A DNA stretch of 64,000 bases from Hormiphora californensis (lineage: Eukaryota; Ctenophora; Tentaculata; Cydippida; Pleurobrachiidae). The position numbers were made by a program, and so were the translations under genes. Under the pieces are notes generated by a model, which was given only the letters and a program-made list of their open reading frames with translations, had not been told where the DNA came from and did not search any database. Location: contig CM035352.1 in NCBI GenBank assembly GCA_020137815.1, positions 1,714,529-1,778,528 on the forward strand, written 5' to 3'. Positions within the stretch are counted from its first letter, which is position 1. The number at the start of each line of letters is the position of its first letter. Shown one piece after another: positions 1 to 19,190 of this stretch.

Positions 1-87
1 CAAAGGCCACGCAGTATAAAAAGTGGCCTGACCGGGACACAAAAGCCGCCCGTCTCACGCTACTCTCTCTCCATCTCTCTTTATATA

Positions 88-144
<57 letters not shown>

Positions 145-868
145 GTGTGTACACCTTGCTCGAGAAACTTCACAAGTAACGGTCCCTCTCTCACGCTAAA
201 GCCATGCTTGCCAACTTGCTCACAGAACACAAACTCACACTGATGAAAACTCTTTCTCTCTCTCTCTCGCTAGTTAATGTACCAATCTCTCTCATGCTCA
301 CTTTAACAAAGTAACGATCTCACTTTTTGACCATGGAAACAAATCACAGTGCGCCTGAGCCACGCCACCTTACAGCTTCTCCTGCTTCCTATTTTCATCA
401 TCTCTCCTTTTGCTTTCTCTTCTGCACTACTAAAAGCGAAGGGATCCTAAATCTACAGGGGGGGGGTGTTGAGAGAGAGAGTAAAACAACAACGTACAAT
501 CAGATCACAGCTACAAAGTAGTCATTTACAACACCATAGCTAAGTCAAGAATAATATTAGTTTTGGGGTTGCGTCACATGATGGCCATAGTGGAAGAATA
601 ACAACACGCACTCTCTCAGTTGTTGTTTCACAAGGCCTGGTCTAATATAACTGTTATAGGAGTTACCTCAGACTATTATACTTATATTTTCCAGATCAAG
701 ATTTTCAATGAAAAAATGTATAATATAAAGTGATTAAAAGATTAAAAGAATAATATATTGTTCGAAAAATAAAGTATGCCTAACTTAATAGAGGCAGAAA
801 AATTAAAGCATGCAATGGCTCTACAAAATCACACACAATAATACAGTTTCCTCTCTTTCCTTTGCAGT
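1..868. other. Intergenic sequence with CT microsatellite
   Basis: No supported gene. A pure CT run occupies about 91-142 and shorter CT and GA tracts follow at 250-270 and 472-482. The rest is AT-rich unique sequence. The right part is probably the 3' flank of the minus-strand PLAC8-family gene. Confidence 0.5.
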
Positions 869-1691
869 TTAAGCTCGAGCCATGCCGCCCTGTGGTGACA
901 ACTTGCATTGCTGAGGAATGAGAGGTGTTACAAAACACAATGTTACAAGCTGTGATCAGCAGAGAAATGGGAATAGTTTGAAAATTAAACGTTTTGGCCA
1001 GTAAATGAGAAGACAACGTGTGGCCTAATTCAATATAACCAAGAAGGAAATGACAATGAAGAATGCGTTTATAACGGAATTAATGTGATTACCAGGTGGT
1101 GTCTATAATAAGACATGTTGCTATGAAGCATGTAAACGGTAACCATGGTAACCATGGTGCCATGAATTATGAACGGTAACCATGCCATGGGTAACCATGG
1201 TGCTCTTACCTGAGTCTCCTGGATCATGGCACACCAACCACAGATGCAAATGGACAAGAGGTCACCAAATAGACTGCCCTGCAAGGGGGAGGGGAGGTGT
1301 GACAAGAGAGAAGCGGGATAGAGGGTAGTGTAAGGAGTAGAGAGAAAGCAATGTAATAGAGAGAGAGGGGGATGGAGAGAAAGAGAAGGGATAAATATAA
1401 GGGAAGAAAGAAATAAAGGAATAGAGAAATAGAGAGAGATTAAGGGATAGAGGGAGAAAGTGAAGGCGGGAATAAATGGTCGTTAGCTAGGGTATCATAT
1501 TACACACAGAGCTGGTGCCGCGTGTGTTGCTGTAAGCCAATGAAAGGTCTAGCTTCACCTGTCACGTGACAACTCCCAAACACGCAGCACTTTGTACACA
1601 TGATACCAGCCCGTTCTACTCAAGAGTAGAATTGAAGACGTGATCTGGCGTGATTTTCAACCACGTACTACCTGTGAAGCACCTTGCTGCA

Positions 1692-1722
<31 letters not shown>

Positions 1723-1727
1723 CCTCA

Positions 1728-1760
<33 letters not shown>

Positions 1761-2689
1761 CCTCATTCTCCCCTTCTCTCAAAACCTCTAATATATCTCT
1801 CCCTCCTGCACTCTTTCTACTTCCTAAAACATTCTCTCCAGCATGACTATATGACGTGACTCACCGACAGGACAAAATAATCTAAAATACACAAAAATAA
1901 AATTTAATAAATCAATACCTCTAATTTATTAAGTAATTTATTATCTACATTACCCTATAAATTGATTTAGTGTGACTCTGCGGCGTAAGCGTCTAATTAG
2001 ACCTGCCTCTAATCTGCTCTATATACAGGGACTTATATATATTTATATTTTTATGTGTGCTACTTTTCCTGTATATAATGTTGCAAATTAGTTTAAAATC
2101 AAAATCAATACTAACGATTAAAATGAGAGTTGAAGGAAACAGAATTGTAAAAGCTTGATGTAGGTGGTAGAGCATAACTCTTTGAGCATTCTCTCTTTAA
2201 AATAGCACGTGTTACGTACCTCAATACCGTGTTGATCCCTGATCGCTCCCCGGAGTTTAAACCAACAGATAATGTCCAGGAGAGGAATAAAGAACAATAT
2301 CGCCCCAACAACACAGGATGAGAGACCCGCTGCTTCCATGTTCTGACCAAAGGGAATGCATGGCACAAATGTGACCATGAAGCCTGCGGGGAGAAGGATG
2401 TTAGTACTTCTGTTTGCTATCCTGATCTAAGTAAAAACCCTGCGACTCATGTTGGCTTTTTCAAACCCCCTTTTCATGACAATTTCCGGATCAAGCCACG
2501 TTATCATAGACAAAAAGCAAAAGGCATTTCGGGTGGCACAAAAGTTGTGTGTGTACAAAGAACTGACAAAAAGCCATAATGCAAGACCAGGGAAAGATTA
2601 TTGAATTTCCCCGTCTTCGTTTCTCCAAGTTTTACATTTCTCTCCCATTCAATCTACCTCTATCTCTCCTTTTCTCTCTCCTTTTCTCT

Positions 2690-2748
<59 letters not shown>

Positions 2749-3040
2749 CAGGAACGAAATCGAATTAGAGAGCCACTGTTTACATAAGAGAAACTGCAGC
2801 ACATTTCAGGCCTCCTATCGATAGCTATCCCATAAAAAGGGTCTTGCAAGAACAATGATTAGATTTATCAATCACGGCCGAAGTTTTGGTACCGACATCT
2901 ATACCATTTCTTCGTGATATAAAACTTGTTAGACATTGGAAAGCATCCAAACAAAAATATTTCCGGAATACACCTGCACCAAACTTACAAGATCCAAGAT
3001 CATCGCAGCAGCCGAAAAGTCCATGTGCCCATTCACCCAT
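869..3040 (-). CDS. PLAC8 / cornifelin family Cys-rich membrane protein
   Basis: Four minus-strand exons join in phase: 2989-3040 (ATG at 3038-3040), 2220-2383, 1210-1278 and a short last exon at about 869-889 ending in TAA. The product is about 101 residues, normal for the family. It opens with a Trp-x2-Gly-Leu-Phe plus Cys-Cys-Asp-Asp segment, as in PLAC8 proteins. A Pro-Cys-x-Pro-Phe-Gly-Gln segment and a hydrophobic stretch follow, then an Arg-x2-Ile-Arg-x2-His-Gly-Ile motif. The end is a Cys-rich stretch finishing in a Gln-rich motif. Intron 1 splits a conserved Cys codon. PLAC8-family members are small membrane-associated proteins linked to cell size, cation handling or differentiation; the exact role here is unknown. 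The last coding exon is the least certain part. Confidence 0.85.
2697..2745. repeat. CT microsatellite
   Basis: Pure CT dinucleotide run in intron 1 of the PLAC8-family gene, preceded by three imperfect TTTTCTCTCTCC units. Confidence 0.9.
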
Positions 3041-4883
3041 TGTTAGTAGTGACTGGTAGTAAGCTAGAGAAGAAGGAAACTGTAAACTAAATCAAGAAGA
3101 AGGGAAGGCGGTGCAGTGCGCAGGAGAATCTGAACAAGACTTAACTTAAATGTTCTAACCCTCCCGGAAAAGTGGGTCGAACAAGGGAAAACACGATAAG
3201 AGACTGTGGAATTCATGATATAAGAGACTAATTGTAATCCATCTTATCAGGTGGTATTGATAGCATGGTATGGGGACAGGCTCAGGTTGCAAAAGACAAA
3301 ATAGATAACGCGAAATGGTAGTGTTATAGAAGATACGAGAAAGTACATCGACATGGAGGGAGAAATAGAAAAGAGAGATAGAGAGGGAGAGAGAAAGAGA
3401 GGGAAAGAGAAAGTAATTAGAGCAACGAAATGATATCAGGTTACACGACGTGCAAATGTGGCTCGGTATGTGACGTGGTGTGCAAAGGTGGTGTACAAAC
3501 GGTGTGGAGTCTTTGAGCTGGTTTAGGGTATCACAGGGGTGTAGGAATAGGGGGGGCAAGGGGGGCGGCCGCCCCCCCACTTTTGGCCAGGTTCGCCCCC
3601 TCACTTCTGTTACCAACAGTCAAAACCCACTCCCAAATGACGAAATCATGACTTTTTGGCTCAAAACCCTAAAAAATTTTCCCGGGCTCCGCTGTCGCTC
3701 CGCTGTCGCTCCGCTGTCGCTCCGCCCGATGCATGGTAAATGCAATTAAATGGAATAGGTGACTAAATCTTGCTCACAAAAAGTTTTCTTGGGCGCTTGC
3801 CAGCGCTGTAATTGGTCACGTGTCTTCGCCCCCTCACTTGAAAAATCATTCATACACCCCTGGGGTATCATGATAGGCATGATATTATTACATGCAAAGA
3901 AAGGAACGATGAAGACATGAAAAAAAAGAAAGAAGAGCTTTAAAAAACTCGGGAGAGAGAATACAAAAAGGGAGGGTGAACAAAATGGGAGGGAAACGAA
4001 ATGTGTTGTATTGTGTTACCGGGACAACCCCTGGACCCAGCTGGCCCCCATGGGCCACGTGATCAGAGAGTGTTATGTAAGGACTGTGAGAGAGGGAGAG
4101 GGAGAAGAGGACTGTGAGAGAGTGAGAATGAGAGAGAAAGAGGGGGGGGGGAGATAAAATAAATCCGGACCGCTGAACTCCCGTAAGTCAAGAGACAATG
4201 GAATTCCAAACTCATGAGAGAGGATATTATTTTTTAGAGTACGTTATAGCTGTTAGGGTGTCAAAAATAGTCCTTGGCCTACTCAATAGAGTTTTATACA
4301 TTGCATGTCTATCTATGATCTCTCCCGCCTCTTTGTTTCACTATTTCTCCACACCAGAAATGAAACCCTCCCTACCCTCTCTATTATAGCTATCATGTAC
4401 TCATCCGGCGGTAGGCTACTTTTCAGGAAGACCTAATTTCAAACAGCGAATCAAACTGTTCAGCCAGGCAAAACAAAAGGTGGACAGGCGAATTTAACAC
4501 ACAAACAAAGAACATGTAATATTCGAACACGCATATTATATTTGCTGAATATCTAACTGTATATATTTTCAATATCATATACTTCACAAGATTCGGATAT
4601 TCTGCAACCCCCCGACTAGTCTGGACCTTTCTTTTATCTCTCCTTATATATTCCTTCTGCATGGAGCTCCTATAATAAACGGATTACCGTCACTGGATTC
4701 CAGGGCCTGGAATGTTCCAGTGTGGGCATGACCAGACTCAAGACTTCCATAATTCAGACAACATTAAATCATAAACACATACTTTAGCTAACTTGTGATT
4801 CGTTTGTTCAAGCGACGGACACACTTACCAATAATCGTATGTCTTCTACCCACGTCACACACTTACCAATTGTATTTCTCCAG
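3041..4883. other. Intergenic / upstream region without supported gene
   Basis: Apart from the hAT MITE at 3534-3862 and GA-rich purine tracts (3350-3415, 4085-4155) I see no conserved coding exon. The 5' exons and promoter of the plus-strand gene entered at 4884 may lie here, but I could not identify them. Confidence 0.4.
3526..3870. mobile_element. Non-autonomous hAT-type MITE with perfect 8-bp TSD
   Basis: The element lies at about 3534-3862. It begins CAGGGGTGTA and ends TACACCCCTG, a 10-bp terminal inverted repeat of hAT type. It is flanked on both sides by GGGTATCA (3526-3533 and 3863-3870), a perfect 8-bp target-site duplication as hAT transposases make. Inside are GC-rich runs and a three-fold repeat of CCGCTGTCGCT near 3690-3722. 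No transposase is encoded, so it must have been mobilised in trans. An internal motif, GCGCTGGCAAGCGCCC, recurs near 27634. Confidence 0.85.
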
Positions 4884-12022
<7,139 letters not shown>

Positions 12023-12433
12023 ATGATCGTCTTCAGTGATCATTCTCTGTATTATGTGTGTGGTTATAATGGAGGGTAGGGAAATTGGGAGAATGATTCA
12101 ATCGTGAAAGATTCACTGGAATTGTTTCGAGATGCTTGAGAACAGAGCTAGAGGTCAGACCATTGCATCAAATAGTCTGCCGAAAGAACGAGATTCCGGG
12201 ATATCAAGGGAAGGGGTTAGTGTAAAAGTCACTGTCAAGCCAATGCCCTGAAAGAGAATTCAGACTGTCATGAAATATGGGAATGAGCTATTCTCAGTTT
12301 TTATCAAACTTGTTTTTGTTTCCATTTATTTTGTTAATTATTTAATTTTTACTACAACTACAATTAAACAAATTCAATGTTTCAGTTACCAAATCCTCAA
12401 CTAAAAAACCTCCCATATATCTAGCGTATAATC
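12023..12433. other. Intergenic spacer upstream of COMMD10
   Basis: AT-rich spacer holding a fragment (about 12231-12255) of the CTGTCAGGCCAATGC-type repeat. The COMMD10 promoter presumably lies here; no specific element stands out. Confidence 0.4.
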
Positions 12434-12985
12434 ATGACGATGACGATGTCTGACATCCCGCCTAAGATGAAAACCTCCCTGTCCCTTCTTTGTGAGCACA
12501 CTACCCCGGAAATATTCAGACGATTATGCACCCGTGCTGCAACCACCTACCCCTCCCCAGCCTTCTCACCCGAAGAAACAGACCGGCTATCTGCATCCCT
12601 TGATTGTAAAACATCCACAGCAGAGCGAATTATCTCCGCAATAGAGTTCTTACTCCACCGTGCATCGTACAATATCTCAAAACCAAGTGCAGTCCGGACG
12701 TGCCTTGTTGAAACCCTAGGCGAGGAGAGGGCGGTGATATTTTCCAAAGTGTGGGGTGAGGCCGCTAGTGGTATTGTTGGCCGTCTAAAAAGTGGCCATG
12801 ATCAGGGACACCACGTGCAGTGGAGTAGTCACGTGGTATTGTCACGTGATACTAGCGCAGATGTGGCGGAGACGGGAGGGGTGTTGGAGGTTGGTGGGAA
12901 GAAAGTGAGGTTTGATCACGAGGGTTTAGTGAGGTTTTATACCCAGCTAGAGAGGATCCAGTCGGCAATAGATAACTTAGGGTAA
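12434..12985 (+). CDS. COMMD10: COMM domain-containing protein 10
   Basis: Single-exon gene of 183 codons, close to the human COMMD10 length (about 202). The N-terminal half is a helical HN-type domain (residues 10-100). The C-terminal COMM domain (about 125-183) ends in a Phe-Tyr-x-Gln-Leu-Glu-Arg-Ile-Gln motif followed by Asp-Asn-Leu, matching the human C-terminus closely. COMMD10 belongs to the Commander/CCC complex (COMMD1-10, CCDC22, CCDC93) that works with retriever and WASH in endosomal recycling. In-frame ATGs at 12434, 12440 and 12446 make the start ambiguous by a few residues. The lack of introns contrasts with its neighbours and could reflect intron loss or retroposition; no poly-A remnant is obvious. 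Confidence 0.92.
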   Translation: MTMTMSDIPPKMKTSLSLLCEHTTPEIFRRLCTRAATTYPSPAFSPEETDRLSASLDCKTSTAERIISAIEFLLHRASYNISKPSAVRTCLVETLGEERAVIFSKVWGEAASGIVGRLKSGHDQGHHVQWSSHVVLSRDTSADVAETGGVLEVGGKKVRFDHEGLVRFYTQLERIQSAIDNLG

Positions 12986-13785
12986 CTAAGTAAGGAGTTT
13001 GTGTTTCTATGGCAACTACCCTGCACCGGTGAATCACACATGAGTGTGTCGTTTGTGTGTGATCCATGTGTCTGAACTGTGTGTGAAGTGTGTGTGAAGT
13101 GTGAAGTGTATTTTGCTGGACATAATATATGTTTCTGTGTGGAGTTTTTAGCGTTTACTTTTTGTATTTTGATTGCTGTTTTTATCAACGAATGAGGCAC
13201 GTGTAATGCTTGTTGTGTCTTTCTTGCCTTGGTACAATAGATTTACCGCGCCGGAAACCCGATTTACCGGGCAAAATCCCGTTTAATTGGGGCCCGACTG
13301 TATATTCAAAACAACAACTTTTAATCTAACAACAAGTGTTTTAGTAGTAGTCATGTGACAATGTCCATGTCCCATTTCTCAAAGGAAACCATGTACGCAA
13401 CAACTGCCTTCCAATTTCAACCAATCTCGGTAAGCCCTGTTTTTGTTCATGATATAATCCTGGATACCCACTTTTTGTGTTATTATCCTCAATAACTCGC
13501 TATCAATGTATCATATGCTGCAAAATAGACACTTTGTCGGTCTCTCTATTTCTTCGTACTTTTTCTCTCTGTCACTGGTTTTACTGCGTTCTTCTTTTCT
13601 CCAAGTTTTGTTAAACACATCGTATACAACACGCAAAGCGAAATGAAGCGATTGCTGCAAAAGTTTTAAACGTAAAGGTTAGGTCCGGGAGACTGGAGCT
13701 GGAGTGTCCTATTTGCTTGTTGATATACTGCACTAACGCGTTGCATGTTGCCGCTCTTTCTTTTCTCTCTCTCTCTCACTCTCCT

Positions 13786-13857
<72 letters not shown>

Positions 13858-14036
13858 TCTCTCCTTCTCTGATCCTTTCATGAAACACTTCATCTCTTTC
13901 CAAACAATAGATTTCGCTTCATCGCCCCTTCTATCCTACCAAACAACAACCCAAAATCACTACCCCCCCCCCCTATATGACTGATATGTGACCCCCCCCC
14001 CCTGATATGACTGATATGTGACCCCCTCCCTGACTG
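12986..14036. other. Intergenic region with microsatellite and MITE remnant
   Basis: Holds GTGTGA-rich sequence just after COMMD10, a decayed pogo-like MITE (about 13243-13303), a CT microsatellite (about 13790-13860) and short C-rich direct repeats at 13965-14035. No gene seen. Confidence 0.6.
13243..13303. mobile_element. Decayed pogo-like MITE copy
   Basis: Contains CCCGATTTACCGGGCAAAA and ends CCCGACTGTA, like the better copies at 30453, 51218, 54657 and 59519; the left end is diverged. Confidence 0.6.
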
Positions 14037-16033
14037 ATGTCACCTCTCTTTACCCAGCTACAACCTGTGTTGGAGGGGTTCAAGTTGACAACTACGGAAC
14101 TAGTAGAACATGATAACACCACCAGGGACAATGTTGACAACACAATCTGTTTCCATGACAACAGCGATGGGCACCATGCTAACCTAACATACTTTGACAA
14201 TGTTGAGTTTAGTGGCGACAGTGAACAACAGACGAACAATGAGACGGACAATGGTGTACAGTGTGACGTAAGAACAAACAATGGGAGAGTTACAGACATA
14301 CAGACGTTTTGTACGCTCCTCAGCTACTTAAACTGTTCACATACATAATTTCCACTTTCCTCTGTTTCCAATCCGTGCTATTACATGCCATGGACATGGT
14401 CGATATTTTCACCAATAAAACGAGTTTGATTTATACCTTCTTTTTGTTACAGAAACGCAGCAATATATCACTTTATGATGACGATGATGAAGATGAACAG
14501 GAGAGGCGACCTCTGACTTTAGGAAGTGGTGGTGGGACATCATCTCAACAGCAGTCAGGACACCACGCTACCGCAATGGGCACCAGGTAAGGGAGTGTGA
14601 GTGTGAGAAATGGGAGTGTGGGAAACTTGATCGATTTCGTGCCCATTACTATGTTCTATAGCTTCTAGATTAACCAATAACTCCCTAATATTAACTAATC
14701 TCCCAATGTTAACCTAGAACTCCCTCAACATCTCACCTCTCCCTACAGATACAAGGCACCCTTTGCGGCGGTGACCTCCTCTCTCCGACCCTCCGACCCT
14801 AGGATTCTCAGTAAGGGCAACGAGGTTGATGAATTTGGATTTGTTACGATGCCCAAGGAATCATCTTATCATGTATGTACACGTCTTTTAGTATATTGAA
14901 TTTTCCTATATTATTGTTTAACTGCAGATCTTCTACACATGTAATTGCTATGCGGTCTATTTACAGTATTGCTTGTGTTCAATGTTCATCGACCACTAAT
15001 TACATTGCTCGTTCAGTTTTACCTTCTTTTTAGTTTTTACCGGGCCTTTTTACCTGACCAGAAACAATCCATATTTCCACCACCAACCCCCTTTTATTCA
15101 GGCCAACTCCCGACACGTTCACCAAGTGCTAGTTGACAACCCCGCCTCGCACCTTCACTGGACGGCCCACTTGGAGTTTACCCAGAATAAAACCGTAGAC
15201 GAGCTAACATGGGACAAGATCAGTTCTACAATTCCTAAATCTGAAAAGGTACCAGCTTTTACTGGCAGCATGAACCATGATTCACTTATAATAGCTGGAG
15301 TTATAACGTGTGACGTGTGTGACATATGTTATGGCACAATATGGTGTGTTTGGTCGGTGGAACGCGCGACGCCACGCCGCAATAGGTATCTGTAGTGCGC
15401 ACAATCGGACAAAATGGCGCGCACGACTGATTTTAGGGGAATTTTAGGAAACCATCACTGATGTCAAATCTTACACACAAATCGTGCTTCTAATTGCAGA
15501 TATGAGATTGTACAGTAATTATTTATTCAGGTGCAGTGTCTAGTAAAACAGGGTATTCCCCATACCATGAGATGTAAACTGTGGCCTAGGATATCAGGAT
15601 CACTACAAAAGGCAACCAAATCCAATCTTTCTTTCAAGGTAAAATAATAACTTTTATCTTCTTTATCACAGTTAGTTAAGCTATTTTTCTATTTCTTATG
15701 GCGGAAAAAAAACTGAGATAAAGACTCAACTCCCCTAATTAGGATATACTGCATAACTGTCTGGATGAAGACACAGTCACAACGAGGATGATTGAACGAG
15801 ATCTGATCAGGACTAGTACCAACAATGTCTTCTTCCAGACCATCACCTCCAGTGGGGTGAACAGGCTGAGGAATATCCTCCGGGCTATTTCCTGGCTGTT
15901 CCCTGATATTGGGTAAGTGGACTTTGAACTGTGTTTAGTACGCACTATGTTTAGTGAACTATTTTCACCCGGATGGTTTCACCCAACGCAACGTTTTCTA
16001 CCCAGACCCTGCCTTTCTTCACCCTCCCATTCT

Positions 16034-16064
<31 letters not shown>

Positions 16065-18893
16065 CCTCCTAAATTAACTCAGACACACCACCCTCCCCCG
16101 TTGTCAGGTATTGTCAGGGAATGGGGGTGGTAGTTTCTACCTTCCTCCTCATCTCAGAGGAGAGTGAGGTGTTCTGGCTGATGAGTTGCATCATTGAGGA
16201 CCACCTACCCTCACACTACTACAATACCAACCTCTTTGGAATACAGGTACACATGATACTTTCAATCTACTGAACCCTCATTGAGCGTACTCGCTCTGTG
16301 AGGTCATTTTATGAAATAAAATGTGGTGTGAGCCACAAAACATGATACATGCCTTTACACCCTCACCATCATAGCACACTCTCATCAAGTACTTATCAAC
16401 TTGATATACATATATCTATCTGTTGTGCAGGTTGACCAGGCGGTACTAGGGTGATCTGGTAAAACTGTATCTCCCCACCCTTCATACCCACTATGTCGGT
16501 GCACAACGTGGAAATCAGCCTGATTACCCTTAACTGGTTTCTGACTCTCTACAGCGCTGTTCTAGCTCCTCGTATCCTATTACGGTGGGTTTGGTTGTTT
16601 GTTTGTTTGTTTCTTTGTTTCTTTGTTTGTTGGTTTGTTTGTTTGTTTGTTTGTTTGTTTGTTTGTTTGTTTGTTTGTTTGTTTGTTTGTTTGTTTGTTT
16701 GTTTGTTTGTTTGTTCGTTTGTTCGTTTGTTCGTTTGTGTGTACTGGGTACAAGGAATGTGGAATGTCTGTGTGTTCTCCCGTGTGTTCCTTATTTCTCT
16801 CCTTTCATCGCGATCAGGTATATCTGATATATCAGATATATATATATCCTATGCTGTATCCAATATGTATCCCTTTATTATATGCTGTAGTTAACAATTG
16901 TGTGCTTCTATCGTTTTATCATTGTATTGTACATGGATGGATAGTAAGTCTCTCTCTCAATCTCCCTCCTTATATATTATCCTTCATTGAAACTACGGGG
17001 TGTTCACAATTAATTTCAGCTCTCACCCCACCAGGGCCAACTCCCCACTTACTATCCCACTCTCTCCCCGTCAGGGTCTGGGATTGTTTCCTATATGAAG
17101 GCAACATAACGTTATTCCGAATTGCCCTCGGTATACTTTCTATCAACAAGGACGCTGTAATCGCACAGGATTCCAGTGAGAGCATCTTTACAGAGGTATG
17201 CTAATTAGTTATTTAATTGACTAATTAATAAATCAATTAATTACATATATTAATTAGAAACGTGTAATAGTGCCACATATGGGGATTACAGAATGAATAT
17301 TGCTGTGATTTATCAATAACTTGTATTGTCAGCCCTGATCTCTGAGATCTAGTCAAGATCACCAGATTCAGGTTCCTGGTTCATCGTGACGTCAAACATA
17401 CTTCACGCGGCTCATTAACAGTTATCCGATACTTATCCTATCTCTATATTTCAGTTATCTAACGCCCCACTGAATATAGAGGATGTGGAACAGCTAATTG
17501 CACAGAGTTACGGGATATCTGCTTCACTTAGTGACGAACTGTTGCAGGTATACAACTCATACCAACCCACCAAAATATTATAATACGTGGAACCGCGACA
17601 ACGCCTGTATCAGCTGTCAAGCCAATGCTCTGACCACTGTTCTCGCACTCCGCGAAGAAATGAGAATAGGGTCAGGCCAAAGCCCTGACAGTGTATCCGA
17701 GTTTATCACACACAAAATCCCCCTCCAGGAAATGCGAACTGAAGCTGCAGCAAGGTTAAACACGGCTGCGAATACACCGGGTAACACACCCTACAATCCA
17801 CGTCCTGTAGAACAGAGCAGGAAACTGGTGGACAACAAATCTACCTGGTTCTCGTGAGTCTTGGTTACCATTTGTGTTACCATAGTTACCATTAACCATA
17901 GTTACCAATTACTAGTTGTGTTACCATGGATCCTATTTAGTGATACCGTAATAACATCCCCGCTCACCCAATGTGTATTTATCACCAGGCAATGGTTCGG
18001 CTACAATGGTAGTATGAACGACAAAGCCAAGAACATCGCTCAGACCGAGATGTTAGAGGACCTCAGATCTAACATCGCGGCTATTGTAAAACACTTTGGT
18101 GGGGATACTCGTCTGGATGTTAGCCCTGACTACTCTTTTGAGTCCCACCAACGGGACATGGACAGTTTTAAAGAGTTCACTCGGAACAGGTAATTATGTT
18201 CTAGTACATGGAATTCGGTAAACCCCAACCCTAGTTCAGCCATAACGTTTACCGTAACCCCCCGAAACAGGCCCCTCCGTGCCCGGGCCCTCATGGACTT
18301 TGAGAGGCACGATGACGATGAGCTGGGTTTCTGCAAGAACGACATTATCAAGGTACGCGGGGAAAAATTATAATCGATTACACACACACACCCTTCATCT
18401 CATACTCTTTCTCTCTCTCAAGGTACTCTTTGTTGGTTCGATGTTAATGAAAATTAACAAGTTACGATATCCCCACCCCCAGGTGCTCAATCAGAATGAT
18501 GAACTGTGTTGGTTTGGGGAGGTAGCGGGTGTCAGGGGATTCTTCCCCGCCAAGTTTGTCCTCCTCCTCGATGAACGGAGCAAGATGTACGCTATCGAGG
18601 GAGACGATAGGGTCAGTAACGAGATTACAACTTTAGTACGGGGAAACCTGTGTACTTCACTGAGGAAGATATTCGAGCATGGGTTGAGGAAGCCGACTGT
18701 TCTGGGGAGTTCCCTTCACCCGTGGCACTTTGTGGAAGATTCATCGCCGGAAACGAGCAGTTACCATAGGGAGATAGGTCATAACAAACTTCTGACGGGG
18801 AGGAGTGTAATGTTTAGAGGAATCGAGATGTTATTAGGACCGACCGTCTGGGGGCCCTCCACCATGGCACTTGTGAAATCATGCCGAGAGTAA
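14037..18893 (+). CDS. SGSM3: Small G protein signalling modulator 3 (TBC-SH3-RUN)
   Basis: Exons read as 14037-14267, 14453-14586, 14749-14872, 15102-15248, 15531-15638, 15743-15912, 16108-16246, 16431-16584, 17075-17195, 17455-17547, 17729-17853, 17989-18189, 18271-18352 and 18483 onward. After an acidic N-terminus comes the Asp-Glu-Phe-Gly-Phe motif, then a Trp-x-Ala-His-Leu-Glu-Phe-Thr segment that nearly matches human SGSM3. The Rab-GAP TBC domain follows, with Ile-Glu-Arg-Asp-Leu-x-Arg-Thr and the Gln-finger motif Tyr-Cys-Gln-Gly-Met-Gly. Then come an SH3 domain (Ala-Leu-Met-Asp-Phe-Glu ... Phe-Phe-Pro-Ala-Lys-Phe-Val) and the start of a RUN domain. SGSM3 modulates Rab/Rap small GTPases. 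Exon 16431-16584 appears to carry two extra bases, near 16452 and 16490, and the RUN part is broken after about 18745. So it is either a decaying gene or poorly polished sequence. The start ATG is tentative. Confidence 0.88.
16596..16738. repeat. GTTT tetranucleotide microsatellite
   Basis: About 35 units of GTTT/TTTG with GTTC variants near 16714-16730, directly after the donor of an SGSM3 TBC exon. Open frames rich in Phe-Val-Cys-Leu here are artefacts. Confidence 0.95.
17614..17691. mobile_element. Small palindromic MITE, CTGTCAGGCCAATGC family
   Basis: Begins CTGTCAAGCCAATGCTCTGA and ends with the near-inverse GTCAGGCCAAAGCCCTGACAG; the middle reads TTCTCGCACTCCGCGAAGAA. It sits in an SGSM3 intron, 37 bp before the next acceptor. 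A close copy is at 32098-32171. Confidence 0.75.
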
Positions 18894-19190
18894 CCAGACG
18901 TCATCTGTAGGTAGACTGTGGTGTAAAGCATTCCTCCTGATGAGGGAAAGTTTGCAGCCCAGTGTAGTGTTATCGAAGGGGCTATGCACCCTGCCCCTTC
19001 ACAGACCCCCCATCGGCCATGTAAAGTAGATCTCTAGTTGCGGGGCAAACGCAGTTCTGACCATGTGGTTCAGTTCTGCAAGTGAGGACGGAGGTGGTAT
19101 CCACCAGACCATCACATGATTCAGCCCGTGGTTCCAAGATCATCGTTTAGTTGGTTGCTGAGGGGGTACGGTAGAGACCAGTCTATATGA
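18885..19190 (+). pseudogene. SGSM3: Frame-broken remainder of the SGSM3 RUN domain
   Basis: Beyond the stop at 18891-18893, short stretches in shifting frames resemble the end of human SGSM3. Examples are a Ser-Val-x2-Arg-Leu-x2-Cys-Lys-x-Phe segment near 18905-18940, an Asp-Glu-Gly-Lys segment near 18940, and a Cys-Gly-Ala-Asn-Ala-Val-Leu-Thr-Met-Trp-Phe segment near 19037-19070. They lie in the expected order but no single frame joins them. Either the 3' end is decaying, or the consensus has several indels, or an intron was missed. The resemblance was judged by eye from memory of the human protein. Confidence 0.45.

Noticed and set aside
327-521. 64-codon plus-strand frame
   Set aside because: Low complexity, no motif or splice support.
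16493-17204. Cys/Phe/Val-rich long open frames (possible membrane protein)
   Set aside because: Formed by the GTTT microsatellite; only the flanks are SGSM3 exons.
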